Shown: positions 7,354 through 14,808 of the stretch, one piece after another
Numbering within the stretch: position 1 is the stretch's first letter
How the letters are laid out: each line of letters begins with the position of its first letter
NCBI RefSeq assembly: GCF_003287935.1
Contig: NZ_CP030287.1
Coordinates: 7,572,869 to 7,636,868, forward strand
Reading direction: 5' to 3'
Origin: Streptomyces sp. ICC1
GTDB lineage: Bacteria; Actinomycetota; Actinomycetes; Streptomycetales; Streptomycetaceae
Length of the DNA: 64,000 nucleotides
Translations under genes and position numbers: made by a program
The notes under the pieces: model-generated
Told to the model about the DNA's origin: nothing
The model's database searches: none
The model's input: the letters and a program-made list of their open reading frames with translations, nothing else

Positions 7354-8657
7354 GAACCCTCGCCGCCGCACGGAGCTTTCCGCTCGCCGTGCGCCTCCTC
7401 CTGGTCAACCAGCTCGGCGTCAACACCGGCTTCTACCTGCTCATCCCGTACCTCGCCACCCACCTCACCGACGACCTCGGCATGTCGGCGGCCGTCGTCG
7501 GCATGGTCCTGGGCCTGCGCAACCTCAGCCAGCAAGGAATGTTCCTGATCGGCGGATCGGCCGCCGACCGGCTCGGCGCCCGCGGTGTGATCATCGCGGG
7601 ATGTGCGCTGCGCACGCTCGGATTCGCCCTGTTCGCGCTCGGCGACGGGCTTCCCGTGCTGCTGGCCGCCTCCATACTCAGCGGGCTCGCCGGGGCCCTC
7701 TTCAACCCGGCCGTGCGCACGTACATCGCCCAGGAGTCGAACGACCGCAAGGCGGAGGCGTTCGCGCTGTTCAACGTGTTCGCCACCACGGGAGCGCTGC
7801 TCGGGCCCCTCCTCGGCACCCTGCTGCTGCTCGTGGACTTCAAGGCGGCGGCGCTCACCGCAGCGGCCATCTTCGCGCTGCTCACCCTCGCCCAGACCAT
7901 GGTGTTGCCCGCCCGTTCCGTCCCCAGCCCGTCCGGGACCGTGGCCGGTGACTGGCGGGAGGTCTTCGGCAACCGCAGGTTCCTCGCCTTCGCGCTGGCC
8001 ATGGTCGGCATGTACGGGATGGAGAACCAGCTCTACCTGCTGCTGCCCCATGCCGCACACCAGGCCACGGGCTGGGACGGCTCCATCGGCCTGCTCTTCC
8101 TCGCCGGTACCGTCGTTAACCTGCTCTTCCAGCTGCGCATCACCCGGCGGCTGAAGTCCCGGGGGAGCCGCGCCCGCTGGATCGCCACCGGACTGGCCGT
8201 CATGGGGCTCGGCTTCGTCCCGCCCATGCTCGTCGCGAGCGCCTCCGGCACGCACCCGGCGCGCCTGCTGCCCGTACTCGCCGGTGCCCTGCTGCTCCAC
8301 CTCGGCGTGATGATCGCCCAGCCGTTCGTCATGGAGTTGATACCGGCCTTCGGCCGAGACGGCCTCACCGGCACGTACTACGGCCTGTTCTACGTGGTCT
8401 CCGGCTTCGCAGCCGCCATCGGAAACATGGCCGTCGGCTGGGCCATGGACCTCGGCGGGAACAGCAGTCTCGCCTGGCTGCCGTGGGCCTTCTGCCTCTG
8501 CCTGGGCCTGTCGTCCGCGATCGCGCTCGCCGCGCTGCACCGCAGAGGCGCCCTCCTGTCTCTTTTACACCTCTCCCACCCCACCCGACCCAGAAAGGAC
8601 AGCGCCCCGTCATGTACGACCAGACCCGACCGGAACGCTCCATCGCGGCGGCCATGA
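7350..8657 (+). CDS. MFS transporter, probable exporter of the pathway product
   Basis: 435 residues with about 12 hydrophobic segments; GTG 7350 overlaps the epimerase stop (GTGA). The MFS signature after helix 2 reads GGSAADRLGARGVI, and helices include LGLRNLSQQGMFLIGG and FNPAVRTYIAQES, like MdtG/YceL-type drug exporters. It is the fifth coupled gene and probably exports the product. Odd: after the last helix the frame continues through a polar tail that overlaps the next gene by 46 bases, and codon 406 (8565-8567) is TTA, which needs the bldA tRNA. The tail begins at a Tn5-end-like motif (8556-8574), so the native C-terminus may have been altered. Confidence 0.82.
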   Translation: MRTLAAARSFPLAVRLLLVNQLGVNTGFYLLIPYLATHLTDDLGMSAAVVGMVLGLRNLSQQGMFLIGGSAADRLGARGVIIAGCALRTLGFALFALGDGLPVLLAASILSGLAGALFNPAVRTYIAQESNDRKAEAFALFNVFATTGALLGPLLGTLLLLVDFKAAALTAAAIFALLTLAQTMVLPARSVPSPSGTVAGDWREVFGNRRFLAFALAMVGMYGMENQLYLLLPHAAHQATGWDGSIGLLFLAGTVVNLLFQLRITRRLKSRGSRARWIATGLAVMGLGFVPPMLVASASGTHPARLLPVLAGALLLHLGVMIAQPFVMELIPAFGRDGLTGTYYGLFYVVSGFAAAIGNMAVGWAMDLGGNSSLAWLPWAFCLCLGLSSAIALAALHRRGALLSLLHLSHPTRPRKDSAPSCTTRPDRNAPSRRP

Positions 8658-9061
8658 CGTACGACCAGCTGCTCGAACGCGTCCGCTACGAGGGCGCCTA
8701 CCCCACCCGCGAACGCGCCGAGGAAGCCGTCCGAACCGTTATCGCCGCTCTCGGACGGCAGATCACAGGCGACGAACGCGTCGACCTCGCCCGCCGCCTG
8801 CCCGTCGAAGCCGCGCTCACCCTGACCGCGCAGATCCCCGACACCGAGCAGCTCACCGGATGGGGGTTCATCAAGGACCTGGCCGCCCGTACCGGCGCCA
8901 CACCGGCCACCACCCGCTGGGACACCGGCGCCGTCCTCGCCCCCGTCTCCGCCCTCGCCGGCCCCGACCTCCTCGCCCGCATCCTGCGCCGGCTCCCCGA
9001 CGGCTACGCCCTCCTCTTCGGCCAGCCACAACTGCTCCAGCCCCAGCCGGCAACCGCCTGA
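8612..9061 (+). CDS. DUF2267 protein
   Basis: 149 residues, ATG 8612, with AAAGGA about 12 bases upstream. TYDQLLERVRYEGAYPTRER, AEEAVRTVIAALGRQITGDE and VDLARRLPVEAALTL are the typical DUF2267 pattern; the family is small, cytoplasmic, of unknown function and often sits near stress or metal-homeostasis genes in actinobacteria. It overlaps the MFS frame by 46 bases, so it may be transcribed with the operon, but its own ribosome site and the altered MFS tail leave open that it is a separate gene that became joined. Confidence 0.75.
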   Translation: MYDQTRPERSIAAAMTYDQLLERVRYEGAYPTRERAEEAVRTVIAALGRQITGDERVDLARRLPVEAALTLTAQIPDTEQLTGWGFIKDLAARTGATPATTRWDTGAVLAPVSALAGPDLLARILRRLPDGYALLFGQPQLLQPQPATA

Positions 9062-9110
9062 CCAACCTGCTCGCTGTCCCCAGCGCCGACCAGTAAGGCC
9101 ATCGCCAGGT

Positions 9111-9136
9111 ACCCGATACCCGATACCCGATACCCG
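9111..9136 (+). repeat. 7-bp tandem repeat (ACCCGAT x3.7)
   Basis: ACCCGAT is repeated head to tail three full times plus ACCCG, between the DUF2267 stop and the convergent ATPase gene. It is a simple slippage repeat and no function is evident. Confidence 0.9.
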
Positions 9137-9201
9137 CGCCGCGGAGCTGCGCTCGGCCGGCCATGGCGAAGTGGCGACGCCGTGCTTGTAGGCCGGGGCT
9201 G

Positions 9202-9603
9202 CTACCAGGGGGCGTGGGCGCAGATGGTCTTTCCGCCGTCGGGGGTGGGTTCGGTGTGGGTGTGGGTGGTGAGGCGTTCGATGAGGTGACATCCGTAGCC
9301 GCCGCTGCCGTCGGTCTGGGGCCGGCGGGGCTCAGCCGGGTGAGGGCTGGTGTCGGTGACGCGGATCTCGATGTGGTCGTCGTGGAGTTCGAGGTGGAGG
9401 GCGGCGGGTCCCTCGGTGTGACGGATCGCGTTGGTGACGAGTTCGGTGATGACCAGGAGGACCGCGTCGGGGTATTCGGGCTGGGCGGGGGCCCGGACCT
9501 GTGCGGCGCGGTGGAGGAAGTCGCGAGCGGCGCCCCGTACTGTCGTCGTCGGCTGGCCGGCACGTGGCACGGGCTGATCGAGGACGAGCAGGGGCAAAAC
9601 CAC
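9202..9603 (-). CDS. Anti-sigma-type ATP-binding protein (HATPase)
   Basis: 133 residues from GTG 9603, chosen for the GGAGGG site 5-6 bases upstream. Compact GHKL domain: N-box ELVTNAIRHTEGPAALHLEL, D-box DDHIEIRVTDTS, and G2 box GGYGCHLIERLT. This is the RsbW/SpoIIAB-like single-domain ATPase class, very abundant in Streptomyces and mostly of unknown partner. It lies downstream of, and on the same strand as, the PP2C gene at 9797-11122, so the two may form a partner-switching module. Confidence 0.85.
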   Translation of the reverse strand: MVLPLLVLDQPVPRAGQPTTTVRGAARDFLHRAAQVRAPAQPEYPDAVLLVITELVTNAIRHTEGPAALHLELHDDHIEIRVTDTSPHPAEPRRPQTDGSGGYGCHLIERLTTHTHTEPTPDGGKTICAHAPW

Positions 9604-9796
9604 GGGTCTCCCTCCACACGGTGGGCTTCCACGGCGTCTGCCCCCTCTGCGGGTGCCCACCCTATGGCGCCCCTCCCCAATCGGCCTTGCCTGCCCGGGT
9701 GAGCGACGGGGATTCCGGTGCGCCGGGGATCTGCCGGTCCGACCTCGCCGACCTGCCCGGCGTTGCGGGCCGCATGCGGGCGGATCTGCTGCCGCT

Positions 9797-11122
9797 TTAC
9801 TGCCGCTGAGGAGCGGGCCATCGTGTCGTTGACGGTGGTGAGGCGTCGGTGAGGTCGGCACCGTTGGCGGCATCACGTTCGGAGTTGTGGACGCCGCGCC
9901 AGTCCAGGCACATGACGGTGGCGTCGTCGTCGAGGTGGCCGTCGCCGGCGTCGACGATCGCTTTGATGAGGGTGCGGGCGGCTTCGCGGGGGTGCAGTTC
10001 GCGGGTGCGAATGATCAGGTCCGACAGGTCGAGGCTCTCGGCGTCGCGCTCCAGCATGCCGTCGGTCAGCATGATCAGCCGGTCGCCGGGCCGAAGGTCC
10101 AAGGTCTGCACCCGGTAGGTGTTGGGCTGTGAGGGTTCGATATTGAGGCCGAACGCCCGGTCGACTTTCGGAACGATCTCCTCGACCTTGCCGTCTCGCA
10201 TCCGCAGTGGCCAGGGGTGCCCGGCGTTGACGAACTCGGTCCGGCCGTCGAGGAGGCTGATGCGCAGCAGCTGGCCGGTGACGAAGCCGCTGCGGCCGTG
10301 GTCACGCATGGCCTGGTCGGCTTGGCGGGCCTGCTCAGCGAGGTCGGCACCTTCCCGTCGGGCCCGTCGCAGGGCGCCCACGACCAGGGTGGCGAGCAGC
10401 GCGGCGTCAACGTCGTGGCCCATGGCGTCGGTCACCGACAGCTGGACGGTGTCCCGGTCGATGACGTAGTCGAAGGTGTCGCCCCCGACATGCTCGGCGG
10501 GTTCCAGGGCCCCGGCGACCGCGAACTGCGCCGCCTCGCACGCCAGTGACGCGGGGAGCAGCCGGTGCTGGATCTCGGCTGCCAGGCTCAGCGGCTTGGT
10601 GCGCCGGCCCCACTGGTACACGTCGGTGTGGGACCGGTTCGCGATGACGATGTACGCAAGCGCGTGCGCGGTTTCGCCGATCTCCCGCATCACCTCCGCG
10701 TCCGGTACCGCGGGCAGGAACAGTTCCAGGAGTCCGATGGCGTCCCCGCGGTTGGTCACTGGAGCGACGACCCGCACCAGCCGGCTCTCGCCTCTGTGTT
10801 CCACCTTCGGCTGCTGGCTGCGGATCACGTCGTCGTACAGGGTGCCGCGCAGCGGGATCCGCTGGGCCGGCTCATCGGTCTCGACGCGGTCCGCCGCTCC
10901 CAGCCGTACGACCGAATTGCCGGTGAAGTCAGTGATCAGGAACGACACCGACGCCGCCCCGATGTGCTCCCTGAGCATCCGTGCCACCACGTCGAGCGAC
11001 TCCACCGGCGCCGCGGCCTCCGACGCCTCCAGTATCCCCGCCAGAGTCATCGCCCTGCCGTGGCGGCCTCCGCCGGCGTCGGACCGAGACGCCCGCCCGC
11101 TGTCCGGCTCTCCTGCGGTCAC
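9797..11122 (-). CDS. GAF-PP2C (RsbU/SpoIIE-type) phosphatase
   Basis: 441 residues from GTG 11122 (AAGGGG 7 bases upstream). N-terminal GAF-like sensor, about 40-190 (VARMLREHIGAASVSFLITD, VVAPVTNRGDAIGLLELFLP), then a SpoIIE phosphatase domain from about 220: AAEIQHRLLPASL, HVGGDTFDYVI, SVTDAMGHDVDAALLATLV, NAGHPWPLRMRDG, GDRLIMLTDGML and the metal-binding HLDDDATVMCLDW. It should dephosphorylate an anti-anti-sigma factor and so release a sigma factor. No anti-anti-sigma gene is adjacent; the HATPase downstream could be the cognate kinase. The frame stays open further upstream, but that part looks non-coding. Confidence 0.85.
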   Translation of the reverse strand: MTAGEPDSGRASRSDAGGGRHGRAMTLAGILEASEAAAPVESLDVVARMLREHIGAASVSFLITDFTGNSVVRLGAADRVETDEPAQRIPLRGTLYDDVIRSQQPKVEHRGESRLVRVVAPVTNRGDAIGLLELFLPAVPDAEVMREIGETAHALAYIVIANRSHTDVYQWGRRTKPLSLAAEIQHRLLPASLACEAAQFAVAGALEPAEHVGGDTFDYVIDRDTVQLSVTDAMGHDVDAALLATLVVGALRRARREGADLAEQARQADQAMRDHGRSGFVTGQLLRISLLDGRTEFVNAGHPWPLRMRDGKVEEIVPKVDRAFGLNIEPSQPNTYRVQTLDLRPGDRLIMLTDGMLERDAESLDLSDLIIRTRELHPREAARTLIKAIVDAGDGHLDDDATVMCLDWRGVHNSERDAANGADLTDASPPSTTRWPAPQRQ

Positions 11123-11521
11123 AGCGGACCCCTTGCTGCTCGATGCCACCCGGGAACTGCGCCCCGTACGCGAACGATCCGCGCCGGAGCGGCATCGGAC
11201 AGGCCCCATTGCACCACGAGAGCCCTCGGACCCGGCTGCCTGGCTGGCTGGCCCGCCCCTCTGGAACCACGTACGGCCAAGGACTGAACGGGTCGTACGA
11301 ACCCCGTGTCGCGGGGCGCCCGCGTGGAATGGGGCGGGCCGTTGATTCGGGGAGCGGTGATCGTCGCCGTCGCGGTGCGCTGCGTAGCGCCTGCGTGCGC
11401 TTGTGCCCCGGCCTGCGCGGCGTGACCCGGCGACGACCGTCTTGCGCCCGCGCCCCACTGCCTCTCCGCCCGTGGTCGATTACCTCTCCGACATGCGAAC
11501 GAAAATCTGTGATGGCCGGAG

Positions 11522-11550
11522 TAGACATTGCGAGGTGGTGTGGTTATGGT
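11522..11550 (+). promoter_or_regulatory. Vegetative-type promoter before repeat array
   Basis: TAGACA (11522) and TATGGT (11545) are separated by 17 bases, a good match to HrdB-type promoters. The first tract downstream has no convincing gene but runs through the repeat array to the hairpin at 12412. Confidence 0.55.
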
Positions 11551-11651
11551 TTCTCTCGTAGCCCAGAGAGACAGCAGGGCCTGGCAGAGACGAACTGCCG
11601 GGCAGCAGTACATGCAGAACCCGTAGTTGCAGTGCGCAGGACGGTGCGGTG

Positions 11652-12190
11652 GTGGAGTTTCGAAGCCAGAGCGGTTGCAGGACGGCGACGGGACTGGCGA
11701 CCGGACCGGGTGGCCCGCAGTGATCAGGGGTCGCCGAGAGCAGTACCGCAGTTGACGCAGTGGCAGTACCCGCAGTTCGCAGTACCCGGCAGTGAAGTCA
11801 GTGAGTGGTACCTCGGTGAGCGTGTCGAAGTGCGGGCGCGTACACCGGGAGGTTCGGCAGTGGGGTTCTAAGCCAGAGCAGACGCAAGACAGGCGACGGG
11901 GCTGGCTGCCGAAACGTGGCGCTCGGTCAGGTCACGAGCAGTACAAAGCGGTTCGCGGTACAGCGGTAAGAGCAGTACCCAGCAGTGAAGTGAGTGGAGC
12001 AGTACCTCGGTGAAGGCGTCGGCTGCTGGCGCGCGCATCGGGAAGTTCGGTAGTGGGGTTCCAAGCCAGAGCAGTTGCAGGAACGGCGACGGGGCTGGCT
12101 GCCGGAGAGTGGCGCTCAGCCAGGCCACGGAGCAGTTCGCAATATCAGCAGTACCCGCAGTAGAGCAGTACCCGCAGTACGCAGTCCCCC
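11652..12190 (+). repeat. Imperfect ~200-bp tandem repeats rich in GCAGTAC
   Basis: Units begin at 11652, 11860 and 12053 with a shared opening (GTGGGGTTCTAAGCCAGAGC and variants), then GGCGACGGGGCTGGC, then clusters of GCAGTAC, GTGAAGTNAGTG and GTACCTCGGTGA. A more degenerate copy may begin near 11548. GCAGTAC occurs at 11605, 11740, 11763, 11779, 11938, 11972, 11999, 12148, 12165, 12174 and, outside the units, 12374. Spacing of 208 and 193 bp shows the units have diverged by indels. Confidence 0.8.
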
Positions 12191-12411
12191 GCAGGTAGGT
12201 AGTTGATCACCGAGGGAAGAACGGAGGAGCCGAGCGCCATCAGGATCGCCCGGGCGTCAGTGTGAGTCCGGGTACCGCAGGACATCGTGAGTGAGGTGGT
12301 CTCCGGTCAAGCAACCGCGATCCCCGCGCCTCCGGCAGCAGTCAGGCCGCGCACGCGGAAACAAAAGGCCGGCGCAGTACTAGGGCCGGCAGATGGTGTA
12401 GCAGTTCCTTC

Positions 12412-12442
12412 GGGGCCCTGGTGCCATAGGCACCAGGGCCCC
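12412..12442 (+). terminator. 14-bp perfect hairpin terminator
   Basis: GGGGCCCTGGTGCC pairs perfectly with GGCACCAGGGCCCC across an ATA loop. It lacks a U-tract, as is usual for streptomycete terminators. It closes the candidate RNA unit. Confidence 0.8.
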
Positions 12443-12719
12443 TCCGTGCGCTCGGTGAGAGAGGTGCAGCGACCGCAGACGACTCGATTGGCCGTCTCGG
12501 CGCTGACGACTACCCCGCCTTAACGATGGGCCACCGCGACTGCGGCCCGGCCACGGCGACGAGGGCGATGCTCCGTCGTCGAAGACCTTGCCGGTCAGCG
12601 TGATTACCGCGGCCCCTCCCGCTCATGGCACGGCCCAACGGCCGAATTCCTTCTGCTGAGTGCGAGATTCCACTGCGAGGCTACGGGCGTCCATCCGGAT
12701 CGCACCAGACGGAGTTCCC

Positions 12720-13253
12720 ATGAACCGAATACGCTTTCGCCCCTTCTTATTGACCGCCGCCGCGGTGCTTGCCCTGGTCCCAGCCGGGCTTGGCGCCACG
12801 GCGGCGCAGGCTTCGCCCGCCACTTCGGCTGTTGCCCCGGCCGCCCTGGGCAGCAGTGACACCGAGACCGTCATCACGGGCACGACCGGCCTGAACCGGG
12901 GCGAGGCCTGGTATTCGCCCGACCGCCGGACCATGCTGATCCAGCAGTACGACGGCCACGTGGTGCTCTACCGCGACAACGTTGCCATCTGGACGGCCGT
13001 GGGCAGCTACGGCTACGGGAATACCTTCTACATGCAGGCCGACGGGAACCTCGTCTCCTACGACGCGGCGATGCGCCCGCTGTGGAACAGTGCCACCGAC
13101 CATCACTGGGGTGCGCATCTGGCGATCCAGAACGGCGGGAACCTCGTGGTCTATTACGGGTCCACCCCGCTGTGGTGGTCCAATTTCCGGCCGGGCGGCC
13201 CTGTGGATCCGGGCGACGACTGCACCCCGAGGCCTGGCAGGCTCTGCCCGTAG
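12720..13253 (+). CDS. Secreted B-lectin (bulb-type mannose-binding lectin)
   Basis: 177 residues, ATG 12720 preceded by GGAG. Signal peptide about 1-31 (basic MNRIRFRPF, hydrophobic core, cleavage near AQA). The mature part has bulb-lectin repeats: MLIQQYDGHVVLYRDNVAIW, YMQADGNLVSYDAAMRPLWN and LAIQNGGNLVVYYGSTPLWW; the QxDGNLVxY-type mannose motif is recognisable in the first two and as QNGGNLVVY in the third. It is probably an extracellular carbohydrate-binding protein. Codon 10 (12747-12749) is TTA, so synthesis should depend on bldA, fitting a developmental or antagonistic role. A hairpin terminator follows. Confidence 0.85.
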   Translation: MNRIRFRPFLLTAAAVLALVPAGLGATAAQASPATSAVAPAALGSSDTETVITGTTGLNRGEAWYSPDRRTMLIQQYDGHVVLYRDNVAIWTAVGSYGYGNTFYMQADGNLVSYDAAMRPLWNSATDHHWGAHLAIQNGGNLVVYYGSTPLWWSNFRPGGPVDPGDDCTPRPGRLCP

Positions 13254-13269
13254 GGCGAGCACACTGAGT

Positions 13270-13297
13270 GGCCCCCTTGCTGCTGACTGAGGGGGCC
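13270..13297 (+). terminator. Hairpin after the lectin gene
   Basis: GGCCCCCT and AGGGGGCC form an 8-bp stem about 16 bases after the lectin stop, with a 12-base loop. Confidence 0.65.
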
Positions 13298-13461
13298 GTT
13301 GTCGGCGAACACGGCCGCCCGCTCGGCGCCGCGTCCAGGACCGGGCCGGGCGGGGGTCGGGGCCTGGCCGACAGCGGGGTGTCACCCACGCAGCCGCGGC
13401 TGACACCCCGCACGGGCATGTGATCCCGGCGCCCGGTCCGCTCCGCCCCCCCGGGAGGACG

Positions 13462-13727
13462 TCAGGTGACGTGGACCCGCAGAACGTACGTCTCACCGCT
13501 GCTGATCGCCGGAGCCTGCTCCCACAGATCCGCGGACCAGAACCCAAGCGGCGCCCGGTCCGCGGCACGGGCCAGCGGCGGCAGGATCTCGCCGGCGGGA
13601 CGGCCTTGGTGCGTACGTACGGGCAAGCTCCGCGAAAGCGTGCCGGCAGGGGGCACGGTAGGCGCCGGAGCTGTCGGCGAGCAGCCAGCCGGTCCAGGTG
13701 CTCCGTGCTCACGCTGATCTCGCCCAT
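13462..13727 (-). pseudogene. Frameshifted hypothetical gene
   Basis: From ATG 13727 the protein starts [16 protein letters not shown]. The continuation makes sense only after frame changes: [20 protein letters not shown] in one frame, then GEILPPLARAADRAPLGFWS and DLWEQAPAISSGETYVLRV in a third, ending at 13462. Two indels in about 90 codons indicate a dead gene. I do not recognise the family; the closing SGETYVLRVHVT looks like a genuine C-terminus. Confidence 0.5.
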
Positions 13728-14297
13728 CGCCTCGCCCCTTCCCGCTCGGGCCGGCCGCTCCAGCCCGTTCGTCTTCGACGCTACGGACCAGGTCTGACAG
13801 GCAGACCCCGGCGGGCTACTGCTGCGCAGACCTGCCCGGCAGCCGGCCCGGCAGCGCAGTGCGTGCACACCAGGGTCTCGAACCTCACCTCAGCCATCAC
13901 CCTCACCATCCTGCCCCGCCCACTACGCTCGGGGAGGAGTAGGACGCTCCGATGGGCCTGCTACGTCGTAGCCGGCGAATACCCCAACTTTGGAAACGCT
14001 GCACTGGGCATGAATCAATACCTGTCCCCGCGGCCAGAGAGTTTGGCGGGCAACGCGAGGAGAGTTTTTGCTGCAGCACAAGGGGTATATACATTCGACC
14101 CATGCAATCCGCTGCGGCATGCTACTGTCCATCTCCGTTGCAGTTTTGGTACCCAAAAACTTAGAGCACCTCCAGTCGGCCTCCGCGCCGCCTGGTGGTG
14201 CTTCATATTTCCGGTCAATTTCCGGGCGGGGCATCATCGCGGCGACACGGTCTCCGCACAGTGCGGACTCCGGTGTACTGCCCCAAGGAGATATGAC

Positions 14298-14501
14298 ATG
14301 GCTGCTGGCACCGTGAAGTGGTTCAACGCGGCAAAGGGCTTCGGCTTCATCGAGCAGGACGGTGGCGGCCCTGACGTGTTCGCCCACTTCTCGAACATCG
14401 CCGCCCAGGACTTCCGCGAGCTGCTCGAAGGCCAGAAGGTCACCTTCGACATCGCGCCGGGCCAGAAGGGCCCGACGGCGGAGAACATCGTTCCCGCCTG
14501 A
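14298..14501 (+). CDS. Cold-shock protein (CspA family)
   Basis: 67 residues, ATG 14298 with AAGGAG 7 bases upstream. A single cold-shock domain with RNP1 KGFGFIEQ and RNP2 DVFAHFSN; binds single-stranded RNA/DNA as a chaperone. Length is standard. The upstream 200 bases are unusually AT-rich for this chromosome (AGTTTTTGCTGCAGCACAAG, GGGTATATACATTCG), consistent with a long 5' leader as in other csp genes. A strong terminator follows, so the helicase remnant downstream must have had its own transcription signal. Confidence 0.95.
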   Translation: MAAGTVKWFNAAKGFGFIEQDGGGPDVFAHFSNIAAQDFRELLEGQKVTFDIAPGQKGPTAENIVPA

Positions 14502-14516
14502 CGCTGACGCGCATTC

Positions 14517-14560
14517 TGCAGCTGGGGCCCGCACCCCTCGGGGTGCGGGCCCCAGCTGCA
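14517..14560 (+). terminator. 21-bp perfect hairpin after csp gene
   Basis: TGCAGCTGGGGCCCGCACCCC pairs with its exact complement around a 2-base tip, starting 16 bases after the stop. This is the longest perfect small hairpin in the window outside the mobile elements. Confidence 0.85.
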
Positions 14561-14774
14561 CACATCTCCCGCGGTGGTTCCACCTGCGGGTTCAGGCATG
14601 GGCTGCCGCCTCCTCGGAGACGCACCGGAGCTCATTTCTCCGGTTTTCGCGTCCGTATGACGCCACCCCATGGCAAGCGCCCGTACCCGCACACATTTCT
14701 CGCGGAACGGATCCGCTCCACATTCCATTCGGCCGTTCTCGCAATTACCCGCGCCGCTCTTCCGCTGCGCGAAC

Positions 14775-14799
14775 TCCTTGATGAGTTCCGCATCAAGGA
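14775..14799 (+). promoter_or_regulatory. Leader hairpin masking helicase ribosome site
   Basis: TCCTTGATG (14775) and CATCAAGGA (14791) form a 9-bp stem with a 7-base loop. The 3' arm includes AAGGA of the AAGGAAGG ribosome site that precedes ATG 14809. Melting or rearrangement would expose the site, so this looks like a translation-control element, possibly temperature-dependent. Confidence 0.45.
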
Positions 14800-14808
14800 A
14801 GGTTTCGC

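Larger units (their letters stand above)
11557..12442 (+). ncRNA. Candidate long non-coding RNA with internal repeats
   Basis: About 890 bases between a promoter-like pair (11522-11550) and a strong hairpin (12412-12442). No frame looks coding: short ORFs end within the repeats and the repeat units differ by indels that are not multiples of three. The interval is rich in GCAGTAC motifs, all on the + strand, within three to four imperfect units of about 200 bp. It resembles no tRNA, rRNA, 6S, tmRNA or riboswitch I know. A decayed coding array is the alternative. Confidence 0.4.

Noticed and set aside
10981..12198. Short plus-strand ORFs within the repeat array (peptides such as AVPAVEQYPQYAVP)
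   Set aside because: They change frame between units, lack ribosome sites and match no family; a short ORF at 11547 was also judged chance.
11605..12380. CRISPR array suggested by repeated GCAGTAC
   Set aside because: The repeats are only 7 bases, irregularly spaced, not palindromic, and the larger units are about 200 bp with no spacers; no cas genes.
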